From Candidatus Poseidoniaceae archaeon (GTDB taxonomy: Archaea; Thermoplasmatota; Poseidoniia; Poseidoniales; Poseidoniaceae): a stretch of 64,000 nt of DNA. The DNA lies in assembly GCA_030747695.1 (NCBI GenBank), contig JASLKG010000005.1, positions 232,271-296,270 on the forward strand. Reading direction: 5' to 3'. Under the pieces are notes generated by a model. It was not told the origin of the DNA. It saw only the letters and a program-made list of their open reading frames with translations, and did no database searches. The position numbers and the translations under genes were made by a program. Every line of letters starts with the position of its first letter. Position 1 is the first letter of the stretch. Below are positions 26,791 through 36,426 of this stretch, one piece after another.

Positions 26791-29700
26791 TTACATGTTA
26801 CGGCGGTATTGTCCACCTACTGCAAATAACGACTCGGTAATTTGACCTAATGAAGCTACTTTAGTTGTCTCCATTAATTCTTCAAATACGTTACCACCTT
26901 CTCTAGCAACCTGTTGTAAACGATTGAGAGCTTCTATATCTTTAGGAATTGATTGGGTTCTCTCAAGGCATGCTTGCTTTTCGTCTGGAGTTGCACGGGC
27001 TAATTCCATATCGAAATCATCTGCTGCATTTGCATCGAAATCCTTAGCATTTGGATTTAGGAATGTATTGACGCCAATAATTGGTAATGTCCCATCATGT
27101 TTGAGATGTTCATAGTACATGCTTTCATCTTGGATCTTACCGCGTTGATACATCGTCTCCATTGCACCAAGAACTCCACCTCTACGCGATAGTGCTTCGA
27201 ACTCTTGTAGAACCGCTTCTTCAACCAAATCAGTTAATTCTTCGACTATGAATGAACCTTGCATTGGATTCTCAGTTTTTGTCCATCCACTTTCTTTATT
27301 GACAATCAATTGAATTGCTAAAGCTCTGCGCACTGATTCTTCAGTAGGTGTTGTAATCGCTTCATCATATGCATTTGTATGCAAGGAATTAGCATTGTCT
27401 TGAATCGCCAAGAGTGCTTGTAGAGTTGTGCGGATATCATTGAAGTCTATTTCTTGTGCGTGAAGACTTCTACCACTTGTTTGAATGTGATACTTAAGTT
27501 TCTGACTTCGTTCATCAGCACCGTACAAATCACGCATTGCGACAGCCCATATTCGGCGAGCAACTCTTCCTATTACCGTATATTCTGGATCTAAACCATT
27601 AGAAAAGAAAAAGGAAAGATTTGGAGCAAATTGAGCAACATCCATTCCTCTGCTTCTGTAGTACTCAACATAGGTGAATCCATTTGCTAGAGTCAAAGCC
27701 AATTGTGTAATCGGGTTTGCACCAGCTTCCGCAATGTGATATCCGGAAATCGAAACCGAGTAATGATTTCTGACTCCATTATCGATGTAGTATTGTTGTA
27801 CGTCACCCATCATTTTGAGTGCGAATGGTGTAGAGAAAATACAAGTATTCTGTGCTTGGTCTTCTTTGAGGATGTCAGCCTGCACAGTACCTCTAACTGT
27901 CTGCAAAGTCTTTGCTTTGATTTGTGCATAGGTTTCAGCATCAACCATTTCATCACCACGCTTTCCAACAGTAGCAAGACCAAACCCATTGTGACCGTCA
28001 GGTAAATCGCCACGATAGCCACTAGAATCAATGGAGAGTTGCAAATACTTCTCGATTTGTTGATCAATAGCAGTGTTAAGATAAAATGCTAGAATAATTG
28101 GTGCCGGACCATTGATTGTCATCGAAACAGAGGTGTTAGTATCACACAAATCAAAACCAGAGTATAGACGTTTAGCATCATCAATACTTGCAATAGACAC
28201 TCCAGAGTTTCCAACTTTGCCCCATATATCAGGACGACGATCTGGGTCACGGCCATATAGAGTCACACTATCGAAAGCTGTTGATAAACGCACATAATCT
28301 TGACCTTGTGAGAGGAGATGAAATCTTCGATTAGTTCTCTCTCCTTCTCCTTCACCTGCAAACATTCTGGCACTTAATTCATCAGTTCGCTTAAATGGAA
28401 AAACACCAGCAGTGAATGGGAAATACCCAGGGGCATTTTCTCTACAAACCCAATTATACATGTCGCCATCATCACTGAATTTGGGTAAAGCAACACGTGG
28501 GATCATTTGATGTGAGAGTGATTCAGTTACTGTTGATACTGTGAATGGTTTTTTGCGGACATAGTAGGTATATTCACCGCTGGAGTATGATTTAACCAAC
28601 TCTCTAAAATCAATCACAACTCGTTTTGCATCTGCAACTTCTTCACGTATTTGTACAAGGTGCTCCTCAATTTCGTCTTTGATAACAGGTAATTCTACAC
28701 TAGCAGATTCTAGATGTTGTATTGTACGAAGTTTTTCAGAAACTGAATTGTTATGAATATGATATTCACGAATAGATGAAGCAATTTCTGACAAATAGTG
28801 AACTCTTTCTGGAGGTATTACTCCTTTACGTTCTCCAATAATTCCTATTGGTTTGCTTGCATTAAATCCAATCATTGACGCAAGTTTCTGCCACAGTACA
28901 TCAACTCCTGAATCCGCGAATTGACTAGCGATAGTTGCCACAACGGGAAGTTCAGAATCTTCAGAATCGAACATATTTCTGTTGCGTCTAACTTGTTTGC
29001 GTATGGCACGTAACGCATCTTCACTTCCCCTCTTCTCATACTTGTTGAGTACAACAATATCAGCAACATCAAGCATTTCGATTTTTTCTAGTTGAGTGTG
29101 AGCCCCAAATTCAGCAGTCATCACATACATCGAGTGATCAGACACAGTAGTGATTGCATCACTGCCTTGGCCGATTCCACTTGTTTCACAGAATATCAAA
29201 TCGAAACCAACTGCTTTTGCAGCATCAATAGCTCTGTCGAGATTTGCACTAATCTCTGAACCGCTTCCTCGACTTGCAAGAGATCTCATGTAGAGGTTGT
29301 TGTTAGAGAGTGAGTTCATCCTAATGCGATCCCCAAGTAAGGCCCCACCCGTACGTTTACGAGTTGGGTCGACACAAAGTAAACACACTTTTTTGTCAGG
29401 ATTATCTCTAAGGATACGTAACATTAATTCATCCAAAAGGCTACTTTTACCAGCGCCACCAGTACCTGTAAATCCTATTACAGGGACATCTGAGTTGCTG
29501 GAGCGAACTCTATCTAAAGTGGCAGCAAAATCACTATCACTAGCTGATTCCGAAAGTGTTAGCAATAGGCCAACTTTTGACATATCACTTGTATCAATAG
29601 GACTGTCAAGACTAGCTAACCTTTCTTTAGAAATCAAATCAACTTCACTAGCAGTTTCCATCAAATCATGAATCATTCCCATTAGTCCCATCTTTCTCCC

Positions 29701-30084
29701 ATCATCAGGAGAATAGATTCTTGAGATCCCACTATCATGTAAATCACGGATTTCGGGGGGAGTAATAGTCCCCCCTCCTCCTCCAAATATACGAACATGT
29801 TCACAACCAGCTTCGTCAAGTAATTGTCTGATGTAAGTGAAATATTCCATATGCCCGCCTTGATAACTAGTTAGGGCAATAGCATGAGCGTCTTCTTGTA
29901 TAGCACAGTCGACAACATCCTTTGCTGAGCGATCATGTCCAAGGTGAATTACTTCAGCACCACTTGTTTGTATGAGGCGGCGCATGACATTTATTGCAGC
30001 ATCATGGCCATCAAAAAGGCTGGCTGCAGTAATAACTCGGACCGGACCAGTCGTAGTTTCAAACACCGGCGCCTCCTCGGACAT
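26791..30084 (-). CDS. icmF: Fused isobutyryl-CoA mutase IcmF (B12 domain, G-protein chaperone, mutase)
   Basis: An adenosylcobalamin enzyme that interconverts isobutyryl-CoA and butyryl-CoA. From the ATG at 30084 it has 1097 residues. The cobalamin domain comes first, with SLFDGHDAA supplying the B12-coordinating His. The MeaI-like GTPase has Walker A GFTGTGGAGKSS, ETSGIGQGSD and NKYE. The C-terminal mutase barrel has GYFPFTAGVFPFKR and DSVTLYGRDPDRRPD, which match IcmF rather than methylmalonyl-CoA mutase. The frame extends to an ATG at 30153, three bases from the divergent nnr start. I prefer 30084 because IcmF has only about 15 residues before the B12 domain and this leaves room for promoters. 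Confidence 0.93.
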   Translation of the reverse strand: MSEEAPVFETTTGPVRVITAASLFDGHDAAINVMRRLIQTSGAEVIHLGHDRSAKDVVDCAIQEDAHAIALTSYQGGHMEYFTYIRQLLDEAGCEHVRIFGGGGGTITPPEIRDLHDSGISRIYSPDDGRKMGLMGMIHDLMETASEVDLISKERLASLDSPIDTSDMSKVGLLLTLSESASDSDFAATLDRVRSSNSDVPVIGFTGTGGAGKSSLLDELMLRILRDNPDKKVCLLCVDPTRKRTGGALLGDRIRMNSLSNNNLYMRSLASRGSGSEISANLDRAIDAAKAVGFDLIFCETSGIGQGSDAITTVSDHSMYVMTAEFGAHTQLEKIEMLDVADIVVLNKYEKRGSEDALRAIRKQVRRNRNMFDSEDSELPVVATIASQFADSGVDVLWQKLASMIGFNASKPIGIIGERKGVIPPERVHYLSEIASSIREYHIHNNSVSEKLRTIQHLESASVELPVIKDEIEEHLVQIREEVADAKRVVIDFRELVKSYSSGEYTYYVRKKPFTVSTVTESLSHQMIPRVALPKFSDDGDMYNWVCRENAPGYFPFTAGVFPFKRTDELSARMFAGEGEGERTNRRFHLLSQGQDYVRLSTAFDSVTLYGRDPDRRPDIWGKVGNSGVSIASIDDAKRLYSGFDLCDTNTSVSMTINGPAPIILAFYLNTAIDQQIEKYLQLSIDSSGYRGDLPDGHNGFGLATVGKRGDEMVDAETYAQIKAKTLQTVRGTVQADILKEDQAQNTCIFSTPFALKMMGDVQQYYIDNGVRNHYSVSISGYHIAEAGANPITQLALTLANGFTYVEYYRSRGMDVAQFAPNLSFFFSNGLDPEYTVIGRVARRIWAVAMRDLYGADERSQKLKYHIQTSGRSLHAQEIDFNDIRTTLQALLAIQDNANSLHTNAYDEAITTPTEESVRRALAIQLIVNKESGWTKTENPMQGSFIVEELTDLVEEAVLQEFEALSRRGGVLGAMETMYQRGKIQDESMYYEHLKHDGTLPIIGVNTFLNPNAKDFDANAADDFDMELARATPDEKQACLERTQSIPKDIEALNRLQQVAREGGNVFEELMETTKVASLGQITESLFAVGGQYRRNM

Positions 30085-30156
30085 GCTCCTACGGAGCATC
30101 ACTTTGTTCATCATCATACCGTTGAAATGAAAGGCTGTGAATACAGTGGCCATTGT

Positions 30157-31551
30157 ATGCGCCCCCGCTGGATTCTTAACCCAGCCGAAGTAAAAGTGCT
30201 AGACGCTAATGCTGAAGCACTAGGTGTAAATCTGGATGAACTTATGATAAAAGCAGCAACAGAATTAGCATTAGCATTGGAAGGTGCTCCAGAGCCAATT
30301 TGGATTTTATGTGGGCCCGGAAATAATGGCGGAGATGGCTTTCGTCTCGCAGAAATATTGGAAGAGTGTCATGTTATTGCAACACACAAAACTCAGAAAA
30401 CAGAACTTTCAAAACGCGCGAGGTCTTGTTGGAAAGGTGAGATTAACTATGTAGAAAATCTTCCCGAAAAACCCCCAGCTGTAATTGTTGATTGTTTACT
30501 TGGTGCAGGCAGTAATGGGAAACCTCGGGGAGAAATATTGCGATTAATGGAATCAATCCCAGGCCGCCCGATGGTATTAGCATGCGATATGCCAACAGGT
30601 TGTGGTAGTGGAATTGCATTCAATGCTTTTAGGACAGTAACTTTTGAATCTCCAAAATCAAACATGGTTGATCAAGAAGGGCGCTTGCTTCCTGAAGTTG
30701 GAGATTTGTTCATCGCATCACTTGGTTGGCCGGAGGAAGTACTTGATCCTGGGCCCGGTGATTTGTTACGGTATCCAATTTCAATCGATGGGCAATTAAA
30801 GGGTGATCGTGGTAGGGTAATGATTGTTGGAGGAGGTCCATATCACGGTGCGCCAATACTCGCTGGGATGGCAGCAGCAAGAATGGGAGTAGATTTGGTT
30901 CATGTAGCCATGCCAATAAAAGCAGCACAGAGAGCGACATGGCCATCTGATTTAATTCCAGAAAAACTCAGTGACAATGAGTATATTTCAGATGTGACTT
31001 CCATAGTAAAGAGATGCATGAGTGGGCGTGGCGTTCAAGCAATGGTAATAGGCCCAGGAATGGGAACGAAACAAGAAACCCTTGAAGCAGTTAGGTTACT
31101 AATCGAATCTACACCTTCCATACCTAAAGTGATTGATGCAGATGCAATAAGAGCATTGAGTGATTGGCCAGAATCATTAATTGGGGTAGTCACTCCTCAT
31201 CAAAAAGAATTGGAAAATTGGATTGGTAGTATAGATGAAATACCCAAATTAGTGAAGGGCTCTGGAGAAGATAGAGTCGTAATACGCACTGGATCTGAGG
31301 ATTTGATTATTGGTGCTGGAGGTCGTGGTGGCTGTGTAAAAGGAGGCAACCCACGTATGGCAATGGGAGGCACTGGCGATCTATTAGCAGGGTGTATTGG
31401 AGGACTATTGGCTCTTGGCTTATCACCATGGAGTGCATCTCGCCTTGGGACCTATCTGTTACGGGTTTCAGGGAAAATAGCAGGTGATGAAATTGGACCA
31501 GGCCTTGTAGCAGAGGATATACCTCTATACTTGTCTAAGTCACTCAAATAA
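30157..31551 (+). CDS. nnr: Bifunctional NAD(P)HX epimerase/dehydratase
   Basis: This enzyme repairs hydrated NADH and NADPH. The N-terminal YjeF epimerase domain (about 1-200) has CGPGNNGGDGFRLAEIL. The C-terminal ribokinase-like dehydratase (about 215-464) has MIVGGGPYHGAPILAG, a metal/ATP site in TGDLLAGCIGG, and VTPHQKELENW. The ATG at 30157 begins RPRWILNPAEVKVLD, the usual family start; the frame continues upstream inside icmF but adds no family sequence. The last eight bases overlap the convergent ABC-F gene. Confidence 0.93.
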   Translation: MRPRWILNPAEVKVLDANAEALGVNLDELMIKAATELALALEGAPEPIWILCGPGNNGGDGFRLAEILEECHVIATHKTQKTELSKRARSCWKGEINYVENLPEKPPAVIVDCLLGAGSNGKPRGEILRLMESIPGRPMVLACDMPTGCGSGIAFNAFRTVTFESPKSNMVDQEGRLLPEVGDLFIASLGWPEEVLDPGPGDLLRYPISIDGQLKGDRGRVMIVGGGPYHGAPILAGMAAARMGVDLVHVAMPIKAAQRATWPSDLIPEKLSDNEYISDVTSIVKRCMSGRGVQAMVIGPGMGTKQETLEAVRLLIESTPSIPKVIDADAIRALSDWPESLIGVVTPHQKELENWIGSIDEIPKLVKGSGEDRVVIRTGSEDLIIGAGGRGGCVKGGNPRMAMGGTGDLLAGCIGGLLALGLSPWSASRLGTYLLRVSGKIAGDEIGPGLVAEDIPLYLSKSLK

Positions 31552-33220
31552 CAGGTTCTTCTCCATCAACTAACGGAGGAAGACCTTTCTTTTTGCGAAC
31601 ATAATCTGTATAATTTCCAAAATATTTTGTAACAACACCGTCTTGTAATTCCCAGATTTGGTTTACAACTTGATCGAGGAACCACCGATCGTGACTAACT
31701 GTAACAATCGCACCATCATAATCAATTAGAGCCTCCTCAAGTGTTTCTTTTGCATCCATGTCTAAATGATTTGTAGGCTCATCTAGTAGCAATAGGTTGT
31801 TTTCCTCAAGCAGTAATTTTAGTAGCGCAATTCTTGCTCTTTCTCCACCAGATAATTTACCTAGAGGGGTTGTAACTTGGTCTTTTGTAAATTGAAATCT
31901 TCCCAGAGCAGCACGTATGTCTCCATATTGCATATCAGGACGCAATACTTCTACCTGCTCGACAGGGTTTAGTTTGAAATCTAGTGTTCTGTGGTCCTGA
32001 TGATAGTAACCAATTATTGCACCAGGCGCGAGATCACGTTCACCAGAATCAATATCCTCATCACCAGTAATTAACTTTAGTAGTGTAGTTTTTCCTTGTC
32101 CGTTTCCGCCAACTATTCCAATTCTATGGCCCTTTTGTATGTCTAAATTTTGGTTATCTAGTATCGGACGTTCTAATCCCTCGAATTTTTTCGTAACGTC
32201 TTTTAATTCGATTATATCATTACTACTTTTATCAGCAGCCTCAAGATTAAATCGTAGGCCTTTTCGTGTTTTTGGTTTTCGAGCTTTTAGAGCCTTTAAT
32301 TCCTGTTGAAGCCTTTGAATCATCTTATGTTTTGCTGAAATAGATTTATCATATTTGTTAGCAGATTTCATTGAACGCAATGCGGATTGAGTACTTGAAA
32401 TCTTTTTTTCAGTATTTTTTATTCTGTCATCAAGTGCTGCTAGAAATGTTTCTTTTTGCTTCAAATATTGTGAATAATTACCTTTGTAATTCCAATTTCG
32501 CAAATTATCTATTTCAATAATTCGCGTACAGACTTGATCCAAAAAATATCTGTCGTGTGATACAATCATTTGTGCTCCATTAAAATCATTGATAAAACTC
32601 TCTAGCCATTCAGTAGTTTGAATATCTAGATGATTAGTAGGTTCGTCAAGAAATATAACATCAACTCCTGCTAGCCCAACAAGTTGTCGTGCGAGAGCCA
32701 ATTTTGCACGCTCACCTCCACTCAATTGTTCAACTTTCATTTCCATAGGGTGTTTGTCCAACCCCAGCATTTCAAGAATCGCTTTAGCAATTCCAGCAAC
32801 ATTGGTCCCTCCGGATTCGCCAAGCATTTGTTGAAGTTCAGAATATCTGTCCATTACAGGTTGCCAGTTTCCTTCATAGAATGCAGGGTCAACCATTTGT
32901 GCTTCTATTGATGCAATTTCTTCTTCTAATTCTTGGAATTGACGTCCTTTGCGAGACAACTCTTCTTCTATAGTAGAGTGCTCTTCAATGTCACGAATTT
33001 GAGTCAGATAAGCGATTCTGAGTCCTGGAGCAAATTCGATATCTCCAACATCTTGTTTTTGTTCTGAAATTGTGTTTAACAATGTAGTTTTTCCAGCTCC
33101 ATTGTGGCCTACAATACCAATCCTGTCGCCTTCATTGACAATTAGATTGATATCTTCTAGTACCGTTACAGGTCCAAAGGCTCTGTCAACACCTTCGACA
33201 TGTATGAGCTCTCTGGTCAT
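31544..33220 (-). CDS. ABC-F family ATPase
   Basis: A cytoplasmic protein with two ABC ATPase domains and no membrane part; ABC-F proteins act on ribosomes, for example in translation rescue. Domain 1 has GHNGAGKTTL, LSGGERAKLALAR and DEPTNHLDI. A charged linker (about 270-330, TQSALRSMKSANKYD) follows. Domain 2 has GGNGQGKTTL, LSGGERARIALLK and DEPTNHLDM. I start at the ATG 33220 (MTRELIHVEGV); the ATG at 33235 is nearly as good. A longer frame to 33316 would enter the promoter region shared with the divergent small gene. The short C-terminus lacks the extra domain of Uup. Confidence 0.9.
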   Translation of the reverse strand: MTRELIHVEGVDRAFGPVTVLEDINLIVNEGDRIGIVGHNGAGKTTLLNTISEQKQDVGDIEFAPGLRIAYLTQIRDIEEHSTIEEELSRKGRQFQELEEEIASIEAQMVDPAFYEGNWQPVMDRYSELQQMLGESGGTNVAGIAKAILEMLGLDKHPMEMKVEQLSGGERAKLALARQLVGLAGVDVIFLDEPTNHLDIQTTEWLESFINDFNGAQMIVSHDRYFLDQVCTRIIEIDNLRNWNYKGNYSQYLKQKETFLAALDDRIKNTEKKISSTQSALRSMKSANKYDKSISAKHKMIQRLQQELKALKARKPKTRKGLRFNLEAADKSSNDIIELKDVTKKFEGLERPILDNQNLDIQKGHRIGIVGGNGQGKTTLLKLITGDEDIDSGERDLAPGAIIGYYHQDHRTLDFKLNPVEQVEVLRPDMQYGDIRAALGRFQFTKDQVTTPLGKLSGGERARIALLKLLLEENNLLLLDEPTNHLDMDAKETLEEALIDYDGAIVTVSHDRWFLDQVVNQIWELQDGVVTKYFGNYTDYVRKKKGLPPLVDGEEPVI

Positions 33221-33320
33221 ATTTGTTGGCGACATAAGCCCATTCATCAACCAACCGGTCGTATGGAAGAAAGCAAAGCGATTGAAAGCATGTACTTTGC
33301 AAATGCATGATTGCAATTTG

Positions 33321-33328
33321 TTTAATAA
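33321..33328 (+). promoter_or_regulatory. Candidate TATA box for the 33352 gene
   Basis: The sequence tttaataa lies 24-31 bases before the ATG at 33352, the spacing of an archaeal leaderless promoter. Its complement could also serve the ABC-F gene on the other strand. Confidence 0.4.
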
Positions 33329-33351
33329 CCTACTATCAAAATGAATAGCAG

Positions 33352-33651
33352 ATGACTACACCACTGAAGGAAGTGATTTGGGGGGGCGCTACCCTACTAA
33401 AGATCGCCGAGAAACCACTCGGAATTGGTCTTGTAATAGGGATTGGCGCTGGTATTGCAAATGCTTTAATCCTGGGGATCCCGATGTGGATTTCATTACT
33501 TACAGGAGGAGTATTAGGCGTAGCAGTCTGCTTAGTAGGTAGCCCTGCAATGAAATCAGAACTAAGGGCTAGAAGAATAGCAGAATCAAACCGACGTAAA
33601 GCCATGCTAAAGAAAGCCAGAGTTGCTTCAGCATTTACTGCTTTTGAATAA
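33352..33651 (+). CDS. Small membrane protein, hypothetical
   Basis: Not recognised. The 99 residues contain a hydrophobic hairpin of two Gly-rich helices (about 23-44 and 46-64) and a basic, Ala/Arg-rich C-terminal helix (SELRARRIAESNRRKAML). A TATA-like sequence sits at the right distance upstream, supporting it as a real single gene. Its stop codon is one base from that of the convergent acyl-CoA ligase. Confidence 0.65.
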   Translation: MTTPLKEVIWGGATLLKIAEKPLGIGLVIGIGAGIANALILGIPMWISLLTGGVLGVAVCLVGSPAMKSELRARRIAESNRRKAMLKKARVASAFTAFE

Positions 33652-33652
33652 A

Positions 33653-35554
33653 TCAAAGAGATTTGATTGCTTCATCATGCAGTTTTAACAAGTTACGTAG
33701 TTTAACTTTCAATGAAGGCGTCATCAAATCGTTATCTACACTCCATTCTTCAGAATCTAGAATGATATTACGTGCAACTTCATACCCCTTCCATTTAGGA
33801 GCAGTCATGTTGTTTTCCTTTAGATGATCCAATAACCATTTCTTGACATTAGAATCATTACACATTTCATTGTTATCATCAGGACAGGCTACACCTGCTT
33901 CTGAAAGAGCGGTTCTCAATGCTTTAATTGACGGATGAACAATAAGGAATGTATGTTGCATATTTCTACCGTCTAGTACTGCTTGCTCAACTAGTGGGCT
34001 TAACTTAAGATTCTCTTCGAGAGGAGCAGGAGAAACATACTTTCCATTCTCTAGCTTGAATTGACTTTTTACACGACCTGTGATTGATAGATATCCGTCG
34101 ACCATCTTTCCAAGATCACCTGTTCTAAATCCTCCATCGTCAGTCATAACTTCAGCAGTAGCTTCAGGCAGATTCCAATAGCCTTGCATAACGTTTGGAC
34201 CATATACCACAATTTCACCTTCATCAGGGCGATCGGGATCATCCCATGCACTAGTATCAATTTCAACGCGCACACCATTTGCTGGCATTCCAACCGTGTT
34301 TAGGCGAGATAATCCTTTGCCCATCCAACCGTTTGCAGATACAAGTGGGCTAGTCTCAGTCAAACCATATCCTTCGTAGCAATTGAATCCAACCTTTTGG
34401 ACGAATGCAGCTACATCGGGCGAAAGAGCAGCAGCACCGGACATACAAAAGCGAATGTTTCCACCGAATCGAGCACGTACTTTGCCCCAAACAAGTTTAT
34501 CCCAGAGTTTGTCAAAGAATCCACTTGGTTGAACTGAATCACATTGTACTCCAGCCTTGGCAATTCGCCTTTCCGCTGATTTTTGTGCTTTACCAACAAA
34601 TATTTTCTTCAAACCAGTCGCTGCTTCAAATTGACTGTTGACTCTGTCGTAGAATTTGTTCCACACACGAGGTACAGCCAGTAATGCTGAAGGTTTGATT
34701 TCAATACATTCATCAGCGATCTTAGTTAAATCACTAATCAAATTGATGTGAACTCCCATTCTGATCATCCAATGTAAATCGAAGGTTGAACCAAAACTGT
34801 GCGCCCATGGCAAGAAAGCAGCGTTCTTATCTCCAGGATATAACTCGAATACACCTTGTACACAAAGAACGTTGGAGAGGGTATTCCAATTAGAAAGCAT
34901 AACACCTTTTGGATTTCCAGTAGTGCCTGATGTGTAAATTAATGTTGATAGCGCTTGCCAATCATCAGCAATTTCTTCTAAATCATCTGAAGAACGTCCA
35001 GCAGCAACAAATTCACTCCACATTCTTACATCGACACCTGTAGGAGGTAATTTGTTTGCAGGCTCATCTCCAAGAAGAATAATTCCCGAAGGAGGCCAAG
35101 CATCGTCATCCAGAGCATCACAAAGTTTGTCTAAAACTTCAGTGTTTGCTACTACTACCGCCTTAGGTGTAGAATCTGAGATAATAAAGGACCAATCCTT
35201 TCCATGTTGATGAGTATACATTGCTGTATAAGCTGCACCTAATGCATTTGCTCCATAAGAAACAGCCGCCCATTCTACAGAGTTGTCTACAATAATTGCG
35301 ACACGATCGCCTTTTTCTACTCCAATATCTCTCAAACCTTTGGCTACAGATGTACATAGATCTCCAAATTCATTGTAAGTAATATGTATTCTTTGCATAC
35401 CAGGTTCTGGGATATATCCTATACAGGGTTCATCACCAAATCGTTCTTGAGATACCATCAACATTTGATATAATGTACGTGGATCATCACCCTCGGGTTG
35501 TTCCCATTGGCGGTCTTTTTCCTGCTTTGGCCAAGCCATTTTTTTAGCGGGCAT
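33653..35554 (-). CDS. Long-chain acyl-CoA synthetase (AMP-forming)
   Basis: It activates fatty acids to acyl-CoA with ATP through an acyl-adenylate. The 633-residue protein has the AMP-binding P-loop LIYTSGTTGNPKGVML, the GYGLTETSP motif, and FRTGDLGKMVDG with the adenylate-binding Asp. LENGKYVSPAPLEENL near the C-terminus carries the catalytic Lys region of long-chain ligases. The ATG at 35554 was chosen; earlier in-frame Met codons would run into or crowd the upstream glycosylase stop (35587), and the ATG at 35539 (MAWPKQEK) is also possible. It could load substrates for beta-oxidation or supply the megasynthase, but nothing here links them directly. Confidence 0.9.
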   Translation of the reverse strand: MPAKKMAWPKQEKDRQWEQPEGDDPRTLYQMLMVSQERFGDEPCIGYIPEPGMQRIHITYNEFGDLCTSVAKGLRDIGVEKGDRVAIIVDNSVEWAAVSYGANALGAAYTAMYTHQHGKDWSFIISDSTPKAVVVANTEVLDKLCDALDDDAWPPSGIILLGDEPANKLPPTGVDVRMWSEFVAAGRSSDDLEEIADDWQALSTLIYTSGTTGNPKGVMLSNWNTLSNVLCVQGVFELYPGDKNAAFLPWAHSFGSTFDLHWMIRMGVHINLISDLTKIADECIEIKPSALLAVPRVWNKFYDRVNSQFEAATGLKKIFVGKAQKSAERRIAKAGVQCDSVQPSGFFDKLWDKLVWGKVRARFGGNIRFCMSGAAALSPDVAAFVQKVGFNCYEGYGLTETSPLVSANGWMGKGLSRLNTVGMPANGVRVEIDTSAWDDPDRPDEGEIVVYGPNVMQGYWNLPEATAEVMTDDGGFRTGDLGKMVDGYLSITGRVKSQFKLENGKYVSPAPLEENLKLSPLVEQAVLDGRNMQHTFLIVHPSIKALRTALSEAGVACPDDNNEMCNDSNVKKWLLDHLKENNMTAPKWKGYEVARNIILDSEEWSVDNDLMTPSLKVKLRNLLKLHDEAIKSL

Positions 35555-35586
35555 GAATCCATCTGAGGGGCTTATCATTAAGAACT

Positions 35587-36324
35587 CTATGCTAGCAGAA
35601 TACTTTCGACATTTTCTCTCCAATCAGCCCCATTATTCCTATTTGCTAATGGAGAAGCTGGAGAGGGATGCCAACATGTTGTTATTTCAGGCCCAGTATT
35701 CCCAAACACAGAAGTTGCCCTTCTTTCGGCATATTTGCCTACACCCACTATTCTTTCGATTTTCAAAATATCTACAACTTCATTCAAATGGTTATCACAA
35801 ATTTTGATTAGAGATTTGACTGCAGGCCCAGAAATATTATCTGGGGTAATATTTTTTCCAGATTCTCCAAGCAATAGAAGGGGGCAATGATTGACCAAGA
35901 AAACATTTTGATGAATTTTCTCTGGTGTTTTCCATATGTCTTTCAGCAATCCCCATAATCGAGTTCCACTTATTTCTTGTCTTTCAAATTCAAGACCATG
36001 TACTGGCCTTTTAGGATGTCCTCCAATAGGTTCTGTGAAATTCCCAGTAATGTGTAAGAAATCCTTTGCGATTTCAGTTGCACCAAAAGGCACTCCACAT
36101 TGCGCCATTCCATATGGGCCTGGATTCATCCCTAGTAGCAATGTTTTTGCCCCAAGATTAGAATATTGACTTAGGTATGATTCATGAAACTCCCAAGCAT
36201 AATCTAGTGGATTGGTGGCATATGCGACATCGGTTTCATTGATAATCCCCCTTCGAAGATTATCACACGCGCCACTCAATTTTTTAGCAGCATCTACAAT
36301 CTCCATGAGTGTAGCAGAAGGCAT
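35587..36324 (-). CDS. SMUG-type uracil-DNA glycosylase
   Basis: A base-excision repair enzyme that removes uracil and related oxidised bases. Motif 1 is GMNPGPYGMAQCGVPFG, with the catalytic-site Asn; motif 2 is HPSPASPLANR, with the His. Between them GGHPKRPVHGLEFERQEISG is also a SMUG1 hallmark. The 245-residue length is normal. It precedes the acyl-CoA ligase by about 30 bases on the same strand. Together with mutM it gives the window two damage-specific DNA glycosylases. Confidence 0.9.
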   Translation of the reverse strand: MPSATLMEIVDAAKKLSGACDNLRRGIINETDVAYATNPLDYAWEFHESYLSQYSNLGAKTLLLGMNPGPYGMAQCGVPFGATEIAKDFLHITGNFTEPIGGHPKRPVHGLEFERQEISGTRLWGLLKDIWKTPEKIHQNVFLVNHCPLLLLGESGKNITPDNISGPAVKSLIKICDNHLNEVVDILKIERIVGVGKYAERRATSVFGNTGPEITTCWHPSPASPLANRNNGADWRENVESILLA

Positions 36325-36360
36325 TAGGCCAAAAAACGCTCGGCTTCGACGGTGTATTTC

Positions 36361-36398
36361 ACAACACCACTCTTAACAGTTTTTTTTGGCGGTGTTGT
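36361..36398 (+). promoter_or_regulatory. Inverted repeat in the HMG-CoA synthase leader
   Basis: The 8-base arms acaacacc (36361-36368) and ggtgttgt (36391-36398) are exact complements around a loop with a T8 run. The repeat lies 28 bases before the ATG, in the gap between divergent genes. It could be an operator or an attenuator-like hairpin. Confidence 0.3.
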
Positions 36399-36426
36399 TA
36401 AAGGGTATCTGGTGCCGGCAGGACTT

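Noticed and set aside
29750..29780. G-rich/C-rich inverted repeat inside icmF
   Set aside because: It encodes the conserved Gly-rich loop of the cobalamin domain followed by Pro residues, so coding constraint explains it.
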